DNA of 48,371 bases from a bacterium. GTDB lineage: Bacteria > Planctomycetota > Planctomycetia > Planctomycetales > Planctomycetaceae. Below are positions 1 to 8,383 of the stretch, one piece after another. The first letter of the stretch is position 1. Every line of letters starts with the position of its first letter. A program made the translations under genes and the position numbers. The stretch is from assembly GCA_016124895.1 (NCBI GenBank), contig WGMU01000059.1, positions 1 through 48,371 of the forward strand, written 5' to 3'. The notes under the pieces were generated by a model. That model made no database searches. It was given only the letters and a program-made list of their open reading frames with translations, and was not told the DNA's origin.

Positions 1-2
1 CG

Positions 3-1802
3 GTGCTGTGTCCGCACGGACACGGCGGGCGGCTGCAGGATTATGGTGCAGCCAACATGGCGAAGCTGATCGAGACCGGCGCCGAAAAGTTCGAGCAGTC
101 CGGCCGGTTCCCGAAGCTCGCCCGCTGTGCGCAGCTCGCGAGGATGGGCTGTGTGACGTTCATCTTCGACATGCTCGGTTACGCGGACAGCCAGCAAATC
201 CCGAGTTCACTCGCGCACGGTTTTGCGAAGCAACGGCCGGACTTTGAGGGCAAGGACCGCTGGGGCTTCTTCAGTGCGCAGGCCGAAATGCGACTGCAGA
301 GCATTATGGGCCTGCAGACCTGGAATTCGATCCGCTGCCTCGATTTCCTGCAGAGCCTGCCGGACGTCAATCCGTCACGCATCGGAGTCACCGGCGGCAG
401 CGGCGGCGGGACGCAGACGATTCTGCTGTGCGCAATCGATCCGCGGCCGATCGTCGCCTTTCCGAACGGCATGGTTTCGACGTCGATGCAGGGCGGCTGT
501 ACCTGCGAGAACTGCACGCTGCTGCGGATCGGCACCGGCAACGTCGAACTCGCCGGGCTGTTCGCTCCGAAGCCGCAGGCGATGACCGCAGCGAACGACT
601 GGACGAAGGAGATGATGACGAAGGGCTACCCGCAACTGCAGCAGCTCTACGCGATGGTCGGCTCCAGTGAAGACGTCTACTGCCGGCCGCTGCTGCACTT
701 CCCGCACAACTACAACTATGTCTCAAGAGCGACGATGTATGACTGGTTCAACAGGTATCTGAAGCTCGGCCTTCCCGAGCCGGTCATCGAAGACGACTGG
801 GAACCGTTGACGCCCGCCGAGTACACCGTCTGGGACGCGGATCATCCTGCTCCAGAAGGCGGGGACGAATACGAAGTCGCACTGCTGAAGTACCTTGCCG
901 ACCAGTCTGATCAACAGATCGCTGAACTGACTCCGCGAGATGCCGCCGGACTGCAGACGTATCGCGACGTTGCTGGCAAGGCCGTCGCCACACTGATCGG
1001 TCGCGGACTGCCAGCGCATGACGACATCCAACGGACGAAGATCGATAAGCAGACGCGCAACGGGTATCTCTACTTTGAGGATGTTCTGCGGCTGCAGTCC
1101 AAAGGCGAGGAACTGCCAGTCATCTCGCTCTTCCCGAAAAACAACGAATGGAATGGCGATGTCGTTGTCTGGATTGATGGCGCCGGCAAGTCGGGACTGT
1201 TCCTTGAAAACGGCGAGCTGAAGTCCGACGTTCTGCGACTGCTCGACGGAGGGGCGAGCGTTGTTTCGGCGGACCTGTTCCAGCAGGGCGAATTCCTGCC
1301 GGACGGAACGACGGTTACACAACAGCGAGTCGTGAAGAATCCGCGCGAAGCCGCCGCGTACACATTCGGCTACAACGATCCGCTGTTCGCTCAGCGAGTC
1401 CACGACGTGCTGACCGTTGTCGCCTGGATCAAAGGCGACGAGCACGCTCCAAAGCGCATCAACCTGATGGCGACCGGCGGCGCTGGCCCGATTGCCGCAG
1501 CCACCCGCGCAGTCGCTGGAAACGCGATCGACCGTCTGGCCCTCAACACACAGGGCTTCCGCTTTGCCGACCTGACGAGCTACCGCGATCCGAACTTCCT
1601 GCCCGGCGCGGTAAAGTACGGAGACCTGCCGGCACTGCTCGCACTCAGTGCCCCGCAGCCCCTGTTCATTGGCGGCGAAGACGGCATGGTTCCGTCGATC
1701 GTATCGGCGGCCTTTTCAACCGCCGGAGCAGCCGACGCTGTGACGTCGTCACCTCTCGTCAATCCGTCTGAAGCAGCGGTCAACTGGTTGCTGGCCCGGT
1801 AA
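3..1802 (+). CDS. Acetylxylan-esterase-like alpha/beta hydrolase (5' end outside window)
   Basis: The frame is open to the window edge and the first in-frame GTG is not a convincing start, so the gene is taken to begin upstream. The visible 599 residues open inside an alpha/beta hydrolase fold. The nucleophile elbow GGSGGGT puts the Ser near visible residue 133, and the HNYN motif near 234-239 fits the catalytic His. This is the dienelactone-hydrolase/acetylxylan-esterase-like family that planctomycetes carry in many copies, usually exported and thought to remove ester groups from polysaccharides. A second half (about 370-599) looks like another hydrolase-type domain, but the elbow position reads TGGAG, without Ser, so it is probably non-catalytic. 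The substrate cannot be told from sequence. The gene ends about 190 nt before the next plus-strand gene. Confidence 0.8.
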   Translation: MLCPHGHGGRLQDYGAANMAKLIETGAEKFEQSGRFPKLARCAQLARMGCVTFIFDMLGYADSQQIPSSLAHGFAKQRPDFEGKDRWGFFSAQAEMRLQSIMGLQTWNSIRCLDFLQSLPDVNPSRIGVTGGSGGGTQTILLCAIDPRPIVAFPNGMVSTSMQGGCTCENCTLLRIGTGNVELAGLFAPKPQAMTAANDWTKEMMTKGYPQLQQLYAMVGSSEDVYCRPLLHFPHNYNYVSRATMYDWFNRYLKLGLPEPVIEDDWEPLTPAEYTVWDADHPAPEGGDEYEVALLKYLADQSDQQIAELTPRDAAGLQTYRDVAGKAVATLIGRGLPAHDDIQRTKIDKQTRNGYLYFEDVLRLQSKGEELPVISLFPKNNEWNGDVVVWIDGAGKSGLFLENGELKSDVLRLLDGGASVVSADLFQQGEFLPDGTTVTQQRVVKNPREAAAYTFGYNDPLFAQRVHDVLTVVAWIKGDEHAPKRINLMATGGAGPIAAATRAVAGNAIDRLALNTQGFRFADLTSYRDPNFLPGAVKYGDLPALLALSAPQPLFIGGEDGMVPSIVSAAFSTAGAADAVTSSPLVNPSEAAVNWLLAR

Positions 1803-1989
1803 CAGTCGTTGCAGGTGGAACCTGCTGCCTGCCGCCGCTGAACGCCAGCCAGTCATCTCCGGGCATTCTCCCGCTGTTGTTCCTCGCATGTACGGCGAAT
1901 TATTTTTCAATGTTTTACAGCTCCTGTTCTCATCGCTGTGTCCAGCTCAATGCCCGCATCAACTGGACTTTGATCACGGATGGCTCCGA

Positions 1990-4900
1990 ATGAGTACTTC
2001 AGCTCAAGTTCGCAAACCGTTCCCGACTGGCTGGCTGCTGCTGGCCACAGTGGCCGTACTCGCGGCAATTGCGATCGTTGTCCTGATGCCTGACCACGCA
2101 AACAACGAACCTGCACCAGTTGTTGAAACAACCGTCGAACTGACCCCTGACACGCTGATCGAGATCGCCAATCTGCGGAATCTTGGCATTGCGTATCTGG
2201 AGAGCGCTGAACTTGAAAAAGCCATCATCGACTTCTCAAGGCTCGCTGAACTCCTCCCGCACGAACGCCTGCCGCAGCAGAACCTGGCCATCGCATACCT
2301 GATGCAGGTCGATCCGGAAGCGGGAGGCCATATCGACCGGACGAAGGAACCGGATCAGTATGCGCTCGCTGCCGAAGAGGCCAGACGGCTGATCGACTCG
2401 CTGTTCATGCCCTATCCGAATGATCCGGTTCCGGCAGTCCTGTCGGCCCGACTCTACCGCCTGATGGAACACACGGGCCAGGCAATCCTGGCGCTGAAAC
2501 ATGCCAGTGAGGTCGCTCCGGATAACGCCGCGGTCGCGTACGAACTTTACGAGACGATCCGCGATGCACGGAATGAAGCGGATGCAGCCACGGGCAACGC
2601 CGCGCTGACTCGCGTCTGGCAGACTCATCCGAACAATCTTTGGGTGTTCAAAGAACGTCTGCTGGCGCTGGCTCGTGAAAAGTCGACACAGGAACGCGGC
2701 GGTCTGAAGTCGTTTGACGTGTCGCCTGACGATCTGAAGGCGATGTTCCAGGCGGGGCAGGACCTGTTGCGTCCGTTTGTGAAGAAGATCGAAAACTTCG
2801 CCCGCGTCAACGTGCTCGAAATGACCGACCAGGGAGCTGCCGCAGTCGACAGCGGCGACTGGAACGTGGTCCTGCGAAACGCGTCGGTCCTCAGCAACGT
2901 CATCACGCCGGAAGTCGCTACGCAGAACGATCGCAGGCTCGTTCGACCGCACCATCTCGAATTCCTGATTCGCGACTTCAGTGATCAGTTTCTAAACAGC
3001 GTGGAGTTGCCTCGGCCGGGCTTCACCGACGCGATCGACGTCCGGCTGACACGCGAGCCTGTGCCGCTCGGCGAGCAACGTGGAATTCGACTCGCTCGCG
3101 CTGCCGACATGACGCTCGACCGCCGGCCGGACATTGTCACGCTCGACGAGACCACCATTCGCGTGTGGACTGAAGCTGATGACAACTGGTCCGAATCCTT
3201 CTCTGCCGCGGCCGGCACCGGCCTGCTCGGCGTCTGCCTGTTTGACATCGACCGCGATGCGGAAGACGTGCGGCAGGATGTCAATGGGAAGACTGTTCTG
3301 TATGCGGAAGCCGACCTCGACGCGATTGTTTATGGACAGTCAGGCATCACCGTGCTGCACAACACGCTCGACCAGGACTCTGGCAAACGGCAGTTCGTCA
3401 CGGTCGAGCAGTCGCCTGAGTTTGCCGCACTGCGCGACGTGCTCACGGTCCTGCCGGTCGACTTCGACCACGACGGCGACCTCGATCTTGCTGTCTCGAC
3501 CGAATCTGGTCTGTCACTGTGGCTGAACCTCGACGATTCGACCTTCGCCGACAACACGCAGTACTCGGTGCTGCCACCAGCCAGTGCGAAGATTCGGCAG
3601 ATGATCGCCGTCGACTGGGACCGCAACGTCTCGATCGACATCGTCTGTCTCGGCGAAGGGACCGCCGGGTACCTGCAGAATGTCCTGCACGGCCAGCTTC
3701 GCTGGCAGCCGTTTACTGACAACGGCGAACCGCTCGCGAATGCCTCTGCACTCGCACTGCTGGATGCCGATGCCAGCTTCTCCTGGGACCTGATCGCGAG
3801 CGACGCAGCCACAACCCGGCTGTTCACAACGTCGAACCCGGATGCTGGCGTCACTCGATTCGAGGCACCGGCTGACATTTCACCGACGGCAGCCGACGGT
3901 GTGACGACAATTGACTTCGACAATGACGGCTTCCTCGACCTGCTGACCTGGCACGGCAGGATCCTGAAAGCGTTCCGCGGCGGACCGCTCGGGCAGTTTG
4001 AGCCCGCAGCCGCTCTGACCAGCGAATTCCCCTCGAACATTCTGACCTGCGACGTCACCGACATTGATTCTGACGGCGACCTCGATGTTCTCGTCGCGTG
4101 TGCCAGCTCTGTCGAACTGCTACAGAACGACGGCGGCAATGTGAACCACTGGCTCGACCTGCCGATCCGCGCCGAAGCGGCACTCGAAGCACAGCGCCGC
4201 AGCGAACGCGTCAATCTGCATGGCATTGGAAGCCTGGTCGAACTGCACGTCGGAACGCTGTATCAGCCGCGCGTCGTGACCGGACCGTCGACGCATTTCG
4301 GACTCGGAAAGTTCGATGCCGCCGACACCGTTCGCGTGCTGTGGACCAACGGCGTGCCCGAGCACGTCATTCAGCCGCGCGCCGGACAACCGGTCGTGCT
4401 GCAGCAGAATCTCAAAGGGTCGTGCCCGTATCTCTACACCTGGGACGGCGAGAAGTTTGCGTTCTACACCGACTGCCTGTGGGCCGCGCCGATCGGACTA
4501 CAGCCCGTCGCTGGAACGCTGCTGCCGCCGCGCGAATGGGAGTATCTCAAAGTCGACGGCAATGCACTCAAGCCGCGCGACGGAGAGTACGTGCTCAAGC
4601 TGACCGAAGAACTCTGGGAGATCGGCTACTTCGATTCCGTACGGCTGCTCGCTGTCGACCACCCGGCCGATGTCGACGTTTACTCAAATGAGAAAGTCGG
4701 CCCGCCGGACATTTCGCAGTTTCAGGTTCACACAGTCCGGTCGCCGCAAACGCCGGTGGCGGCCACCGACCAGACCGGCCGTGACGTGCTGCCAAAGATC
4801 GAGAAGCGTGACGATGTCTGGCTGCAGTGCTGGAACCGCCGCATCAAGCAGGGCCTCACTGAGTTGCATTACCTCGAACTCGACCTTGGCGAACTGCAGG

Positions 4901-5715
4901 ATCCCCGCCAGATCACCCTGTTCCTGACCGGCTGGATTCGCCCGACTGATACGTCTCTAAACGTAGCGATCACACAGCGTCCGGATCTGGAACCGACCTC
5001 GCCGCCGTCGATCTCCGTTCCCGACGCCAACGGCAACTGGATCAGTATCCGGCCGCACATGGGCTTTCCCGGCGGCAAAACAAAGACGATCGCCGTCGAC
5101 CTGTCCGGCGTCTTCCCGTCCGCTGACTACCGCGTACGGATATCGACGACGATGGAAATCTACTGGGACCACGTCTTTTTCACCGTCGACGAGCAATCTG
5201 CCGAAGTTCGCACGACACAACTGCCACTGCGATCGGCGACACTCGATTATCGCGGCTTCTCGAAACGACTGCCGCACTCAGGCAACGGCCTCGGTCCGGA
5301 GAGCTACGACTATGCAACCGTCACCCAGCGTCCCCACTGGCCGCCGATCGAAGGTCGACTGACCGGCTTTGGCAACGTGCTCGACCTTGTCATCAGGACC
5401 GATCAGCAGCAGGTCACGCTGGGAGCCGGCGACGAACTGGAACTCCGATTCGCCGCCGACGCGCCGCCACTTAAGGCGGGCTGGATGCGAGACTTCATCC
5501 TGCACAACGTCGGCTGGGATAAGGACGCCGACCTCAACACGGTCTTCGGTCAATCAGTCGATCCCCTGCCGTTCGCCGGGATGGACGGATACCCCGACGT
5601 CTCCGGCTCAAATCACGAACCGCCGTTTGCGAATCAGACCCGGACACAAAGTCGCGCCGCATTCTGGCGAGCGTTCTTCGATGCCGATCGCTACCGCGTT
5701 GCCCCGACCAGGTGA
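1990..5715 (+). CDS. Membrane-anchored TPR / FG-GAP (VCBS) / ASPIC-UnbV protein
   Basis: A very long exported protein of about 1,241 residues. An ATG at 1888 is also in frame, but 1990 is preferred because it puts a short polar N-terminus directly before a hydrophobic segment (residues 14-33), which would be a signal anchor. Residues about 55-105 look like tetratricopeptide helices. Calcium-binding-like FG-GAP loops of the DxDxDGDLD type occur near residues 490, 641 and 695 (DFDHDGDLD, DFDNDGFLD, DIDSDGDLD). An ASPIC/UnbV-type domain follows at about 717-810 (NHWL, GIGSLVEL, HFGLGKFD, VLWTNG). The last 430 residues form a conserved beta-rich region without a known function. The combination is typical of the CRTAC1-like proteins that planctomycetes carry in number; roles in surface adhesion or complex assembly are inferred, not shown. 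Confidence 0.8.
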   Translation: MSTSAQVRKPFPTGWLLLATVAVLAAIAIVVLMPDHANNEPAPVVETTVELTPDTLIEIANLRNLGIAYLESAELEKAIIDFSRLAELLPHERLPQQNLAIAYLMQVDPEAGGHIDRTKEPDQYALAAEEARRLIDSLFMPYPNDPVPAVLSARLYRLMEHTGQAILALKHASEVAPDNAAVAYELYETIRDARNEADAATGNAALTRVWQTHPNNLWVFKERLLALAREKSTQERGGLKSFDVSPDDLKAMFQAGQDLLRPFVKKIENFARVNVLEMTDQGAAAVDSGDWNVVLRNASVLSNVITPEVATQNDRRLVRPHHLEFLIRDFSDQFLNSVELPRPGFTDAIDVRLTREPVPLGEQRGIRLARAADMTLDRRPDIVTLDETTIRVWTEADDNWSESFSAAAGTGLLGVCLFDIDRDAEDVRQDVNGKTVLYAEADLDAIVYGQSGITVLHNTLDQDSGKRQFVTVEQSPEFAALRDVLTVLPVDFDHDGDLDLAVSTESGLSLWLNLDDSTFADNTQYSVLPPASAKIRQMIAVDWDRNVSIDIVCLGEGTAGYLQNVLHGQLRWQPFTDNGEPLANASALALLDADASFSWDLIASDAATTRLFTTSNPDAGVTRFEAPADISPTAADGVTTIDFDNDGFLDLLTWHGRILKAFRGGPLGQFEPAAALTSEFPSNILTCDVTDIDSDGDLDVLVACASSVELLQNDGGNVNHWLDLPIRAEAALEAQRRSERVNLHGIGSLVELHVGTLYQPRVVTGPSTHFGLGKFDAADTVRVLWTNGVPEHVIQPRAGQPVVLQQNLKGSCPYLYTWDGEKFAFYTDCLWAAPIGLQPVAGTLLPPREWEYLKVDGNALKPRDGEYVLKLTEELWEIGYFDSVRLLAVDHPADVDVYSNEKVGPPDISQFQVHTVRSPQTPVAATDQTGRDVLPKIEKRDDVWLQCWNRRIKQGLTELHYLELDLGELQDPRQITLFLTGWIRPTDTSLNVAITQRPDLEPTSPPSISVPDANGNWISIRPHMGFPGGKTKTIAVDLSGVFPSADYRVRISTTMEIYWDHVFFTVDEQSAEVRTTQLPLRSATLDYRGFSKRLPHSGNGLGPESYDYATVTQRPHWPPIEGRLTGFGNVLDLVIRTDQQQVTLGAGDELELRFAADAPPLKAGWMRDFILHNVGWDKDADLNTVFGQSVDPLPFAGMDGYPDVSGSNHEPPFANQTRTQSRAAFWRAFFDADRYRVAPTR

Positions 5716-5790
5716 CGAATCTCAAATCAGCCAGACCCGGATTTCAGATCTCAAATCGGCCAATCTCAAATTCCAGCGTTCAAGCCTTCA
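5716..5790. repeat. AT-richer ATCTCAAAT-type low-complexity intergenic repeat
   Basis: The gap before the DUF1080 gene holds several imperfect copies of ATCTCAAAT (for example AATCTCAAATC, GATCTCAAATC and AATCTCAAATT) with a TTTCAGATCT variant. A related run lies at 21238-21270. Similar ATCTCAGAT/ATTTGAGAT runs are familiar between planctomycete genes. No function is known to me. Confidence 0.5.
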
Positions 5791-5800
5791 GGAGTAGTCC

Positions 5801-6613
5801 ATGCTGAATCGTCGCGATCTGCTCAAAGTGTCGGCCGTCACTGCGACGGGATCGCTCCTCGCTCCCCTGGGCGCCGCCGAGTCAGACGATGCCTCGTTGT
5901 TTGACGGAAAGTCACTCGACGGCTGGCATCCGAACCCAAAACGAATCGGACACGGAACCGGCGGTCGCTGGCGCGTCGTCGATGGCGTGATCACGGGCGA
6001 GCAGGAACCGCCGGGCTCTGGCAACGGAGGCCTGCTGCTGACCGATCGCCAGTTTGCAGACTTCGATCTGACGCTGGAAATGAATCCTGACTGGGGGCCG
6101 GACAGTGGTGTCTTCTTTCGCTGCACACAGGACGGCGCCGGATTTCAGATGTATGTCGACTATCACGATTCCGGAAACGTCGGCCACCTGCGCGGCGAGA
6201 TGCCCGGCTCATTTGCGATCATGCCGTTTAAGATATTCGGAACCGTCGACGGACAGAGTCATCTGGCCGAACTGCGAACCGGCCCCGATCCGCGCGCGGA
6301 AAAATGGCCTGACGACGTTTACGAATACTGCTGCACTGCCGAGGACTGGCTGCGTGTCTGGAAACTCAATGACTGGAACACGGCACGCATTCGCTGCGTT
6401 GGCAAGTACCCGCAAATCACCACGTGGATCAACGGCGTCCGACTGTGCCACTTCAATGGTGAAACCTCAACACTGCCTGGCTATGACAAGGAACGCGTCT
6501 TCGGACTGCTCGGCCGGGAAGGCTCCATCGGCCTGCAGGTGCATGGTGGCCTGAAAGCCTGGCCGAAAGGGACTCAGTGCCGGTGGCGGAATCTCCGAAT
6601 CCGCGAACTGTGA
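5801..6613 (+). CDS. DUF1080 (3-keto-disaccharide hydrolase type) exported protein
   Basis: A 270-residue protein with an N-terminal RRDLLK sequence and a hydrophobic Ala-rich stretch, read as a Tat-type signal (residues about 1-26). The rest is one DUF1080 domain, a beta-jelly-roll fold related to glycoside hydrolase family 16 and laminin G. It has the family opening LFDGKSLDGW, then WRVVDGVITGE, the GGLLLTD and DFDLTLEM strands, GVFFR, and the closing NLRIREL. The family is now named 3-keto-disaccharide hydrolase and is very abundant in planctomycetes, often close to Gfo/Idh/MocA oxidoreductases that make 3-keto sugars; one of those lies at 29219 in this window. A Shine-Dalgarno-like AGGAG stands just upstream of the ATG. 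It is probably periplasmic; the exact glycan is unknown. Confidence 0.85.
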   Translation: MLNRRDLLKVSAVTATGSLLAPLGAAESDDASLFDGKSLDGWHPNPKRIGHGTGGRWRVVDGVITGEQEPPGSGNGGLLLTDRQFADFDLTLEMNPDWGPDSGVFFRCTQDGAGFQMYVDYHDSGNVGHLRGEMPGSFAIMPFKIFGTVDGQSHLAELRTGPDPRAEKWPDDVYEYCCTAEDWLRVWKLNDWNTARIRCVGKYPQITTWINGVRLCHFNGETSTLPGYDKERVFGLLGREGSIGLQVHGGLKAWPKGTQCRWRNLRIREL

Positions 6614-7113
6614 CGCTCGCCCCGCCGGGAGCAGCCAGCAGGACGGAGTGTCAATCCGCCTCGTCAACCTCACAGGATCAACCCGCTGAAACAGACGGAT
6701 CGCCAATCCGTCCCACGAAACAACCGCTGATTACCAGGACTCCCGTGAGTCGTCCGACAAATGTTGCCCGCACGCCGGTCGGGTCCGTCCGACTCGAAAT
6801 CTCAGGGTGGAGATTGACAGTCTGGATAGTCTGCATAGAATGCGTGGCGTCTCTCTTCTCTCTCTCCCCTCACCTGCGAGCAATCGTTGGTGTCGATGGA
6901 ACGCACGGTCTTCCTGCTCAGCAGGTCGACCGTCCGTTCCTGGGGAACTTCGGTGGCCTGCCCGCTTTACTGGCCACCGTGCGTCCGGCTCGACGATTGA
7001 GCCTGCCTGAACGCGCTGGCCGGGTTTCTTGAACTCCTGCCGCGATTCTGTCAGGACGCCGCACTCGCTGACTGTTTTCCAAATTCAGTCAGTTCCAGTG
7101 CAGGGAGCCGCCC
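6614..7113. other. Intergenic region, no gene seen; two hairpins
   Basis: No convincing coding frame was found; the open frame over 6577-7032 has unlikely composition. Two inverted repeats are visible: GACGGAT/ATCCGTC at 6694-6712 (5-nt loop) and CGGTGGCC/GGCCACCG at 6951-6979. Neither is followed by a T-tract. A pyrimidine-rich stretch lies at about 6850-6870. The next gene's ribosome-binding GGGAG is at the end of the gap. Confidence 0.4.
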
Positions 7114-7959
7114 GTGACCATTCTGAGACACCCTCTTCACTCCGCGTTCAGATTGCAGCCTGCTGAGACTACAGACGCGATCCGCTCGCTGCAGTCGATT
7201 TACCATTCAGCCCAGCAACTCGAACAGGCCGGTGCATTCGCTGCCGCCCGATCAGCATGGACCACCGCGGCGGAAGCCGACGACACGCCGCGGTCAAAGA
7301 TCGAATTTGCTGCATTCCTCATCCGCACGCGTTGCCACGCCGAGGCAACGCGGATTTACGAGGGGCTCCTCACCGACGAACGAGTTATCACCAGCGACCA
7401 TCTTCGCAGCGTTGTGCGTCACAATCTGGCAGCCGCACTGCGACAATCCGGCGAGGCAGCCCGTGCAGCATCTCTGCAACAGATGGCCAACCGCGACCGG
7501 CTGCTCGCTGATGGTGAGCTGACCTCGATCGAGCTGACCGCGTCGTCGCTGGACGCTCTGGCAAACGGCGACCTGACGACCGCTCAGGAACTGCTGCAGC
7601 GGACGGTCCTGCTCGAACGCCTGCAGGGAGACCAATCCGCCGAGGCTGCCGACTGCAGCAATCTCGCCACCATCGCCATTTACCGCGGGGAGCATGACAC
7701 CGCCGTACGATTTCTATTCCGCGCCTGGCAACTGCATCGAGCCACCAGCAACTGGTACTCCGCCGCGCAGAACCTGCTCACACTGAGCGACGTGCTGCTG
7801 GATCTGAACCGTCCACGACTCGCCATCCGCTGTCTCGACCGGGCACGACTCCTGTTCCATCAGGCAGGCGCTTTCACAGAACGCGATCTGACGTCTGACA
7901 GAGCGTCAACGCTGCATCGGTCAATTCAAATCAGCCACTGCAATCCACTGCTGAACTGA
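7114..7959 (+). CDS. TPR-like alpha-helical protein of unknown role
   Basis: A 281-residue cytoplasmic-looking protein without a signal sequence. Translation is taken to start at GTG 7114, because a GGGAG ribosome-binding sequence stands about 8 nt upstream and the frame matches the helix pattern. The chain is a run of amphipathic helix pairs with Ala and Leu at regular positions (for example AFAAARSAWTTAAEADD, ARLIRTRCHAEATRIYEGL-like segments, and the AVRFLFRAWQLH pair). This is typical of tetratricopeptide-like scaffolds. No catalytic motif was found. It is followed by a repeat-rich gap and a convergent gene, so it is probably transcribed alone. It is likely a protein-protein interaction module; its partner is unknown. 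Confidence 0.65.
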   Translation: MTILRHPLHSAFRLQPAETTDAIRSLQSIYHSAQQLEQAGAFAAARSAWTTAAEADDTPRSKIEFAAFLIRTRCHAEATRIYEGLLTDERVITSDHLRSVVRHNLAAALRQSGEAARAASLQQMANRDRLLADGELTSIELTASSLDALANGDLTTAQELLQRTVLLERLQGDQSAEAADCSNLATIAIYRGEHDTAVRFLFRAWQLHRATSNWYSAAQNLLTLSDVLLDLNRPRLAIRCLDRARLLFHQAGAFTERDLTSDRASTLHRSIQISHCNPLLN

Positions 7960-8050
7960 CGACCTGACGTCGTCCCAGCCATGACGCCTGCTGACCAATC
8001 GGAAATCTGTCGAAAAAACTCCCGATTTCACAATCGAGCAAAGCGCCAAC

Positions 8051-8080
8051 GAGAGTCTCCAGAGACGTCTCTTGCCGGCG
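8051..8080 (-). repeat. Dispersed palindromic motif, copy A
   Basis: Read on the minus strand this is GCCGGCAAGAGACGTCTC followed by TGGAGACTCTC. It closely matches a second copy at 26082-26110, with a 2-nt insertion and small changes near the end. The core AGAGACGTCTCT is a perfect palindrome. Confidence 0.55.
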
Positions 8081-8101
8081 TTTCTTGAATCTGGACACGT
8101 C

Positions 8102-8290
8102 AGCCGCGAAGCGGCGGCAGCACGTAGCCGTGGGCGTCAGCCCGCGGTTGCCATCCGACGTGAACGCAAGAGCCGCGAAGCGGCGGCAGCCTATGTGTTT
8201 TGCTGTCGCCGCTTCGCGGCTTGTTCGTGTTCCAGATTTGCTTTCTGCGGGCTGACGCCCGCAGCTACGTGCTGCCGTCGCTTCGCGACT
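8102..8290. repeat. Nested REP-like inverted repeat cluster
   Basis: The unit AGCCGCGAAGCGGCGGCAGC occurs at 8102-8121 and exactly again at 8171-8190, and in near-exact reverse complement at 8202-8221 and, more diverged, at 8271-8290. A second pair, GTGGGCGTCAGCCCGC at 8129-8144 and GCGGGCTGACGCCCGC at 8247-8262, is nested in the same order. The inner units 8171-8221 can form a 20-bp stem with an 11-nt loop, and the outer arms (about 45 nt) enclose it. It lies in the gap after a plus-strand gene and before the 3' end of a minus-strand gene, as REP/BIME-type elements often do. No protein is encoded. Confidence 0.8.
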
Positions 8291-8383
8291 CAAAACTGCG
8301 CCACTTCACAACTGGAATTGCGAGCTAACCTCACAAAAACGATTCTCAACTCGCACCCGGACAAACACCTGGGGAAAATGTCG

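Noticed and set aside
3330-4226. 298-residue open frame antisense to the FG-GAP gene
   Set aside because: Ser/Arg-rich mirror of a real gene.
6577-7032. 151-residue open frame after the DUF1080 gene
   Set aside because: Overlaps the end of the DUF1080 gene, with Pro/Arg/Thr-rich content and no ribosome-binding site.
8102-8290. CRISPR array
   Set aside because: The repeats are inverted as well as direct and lack regular spacers.
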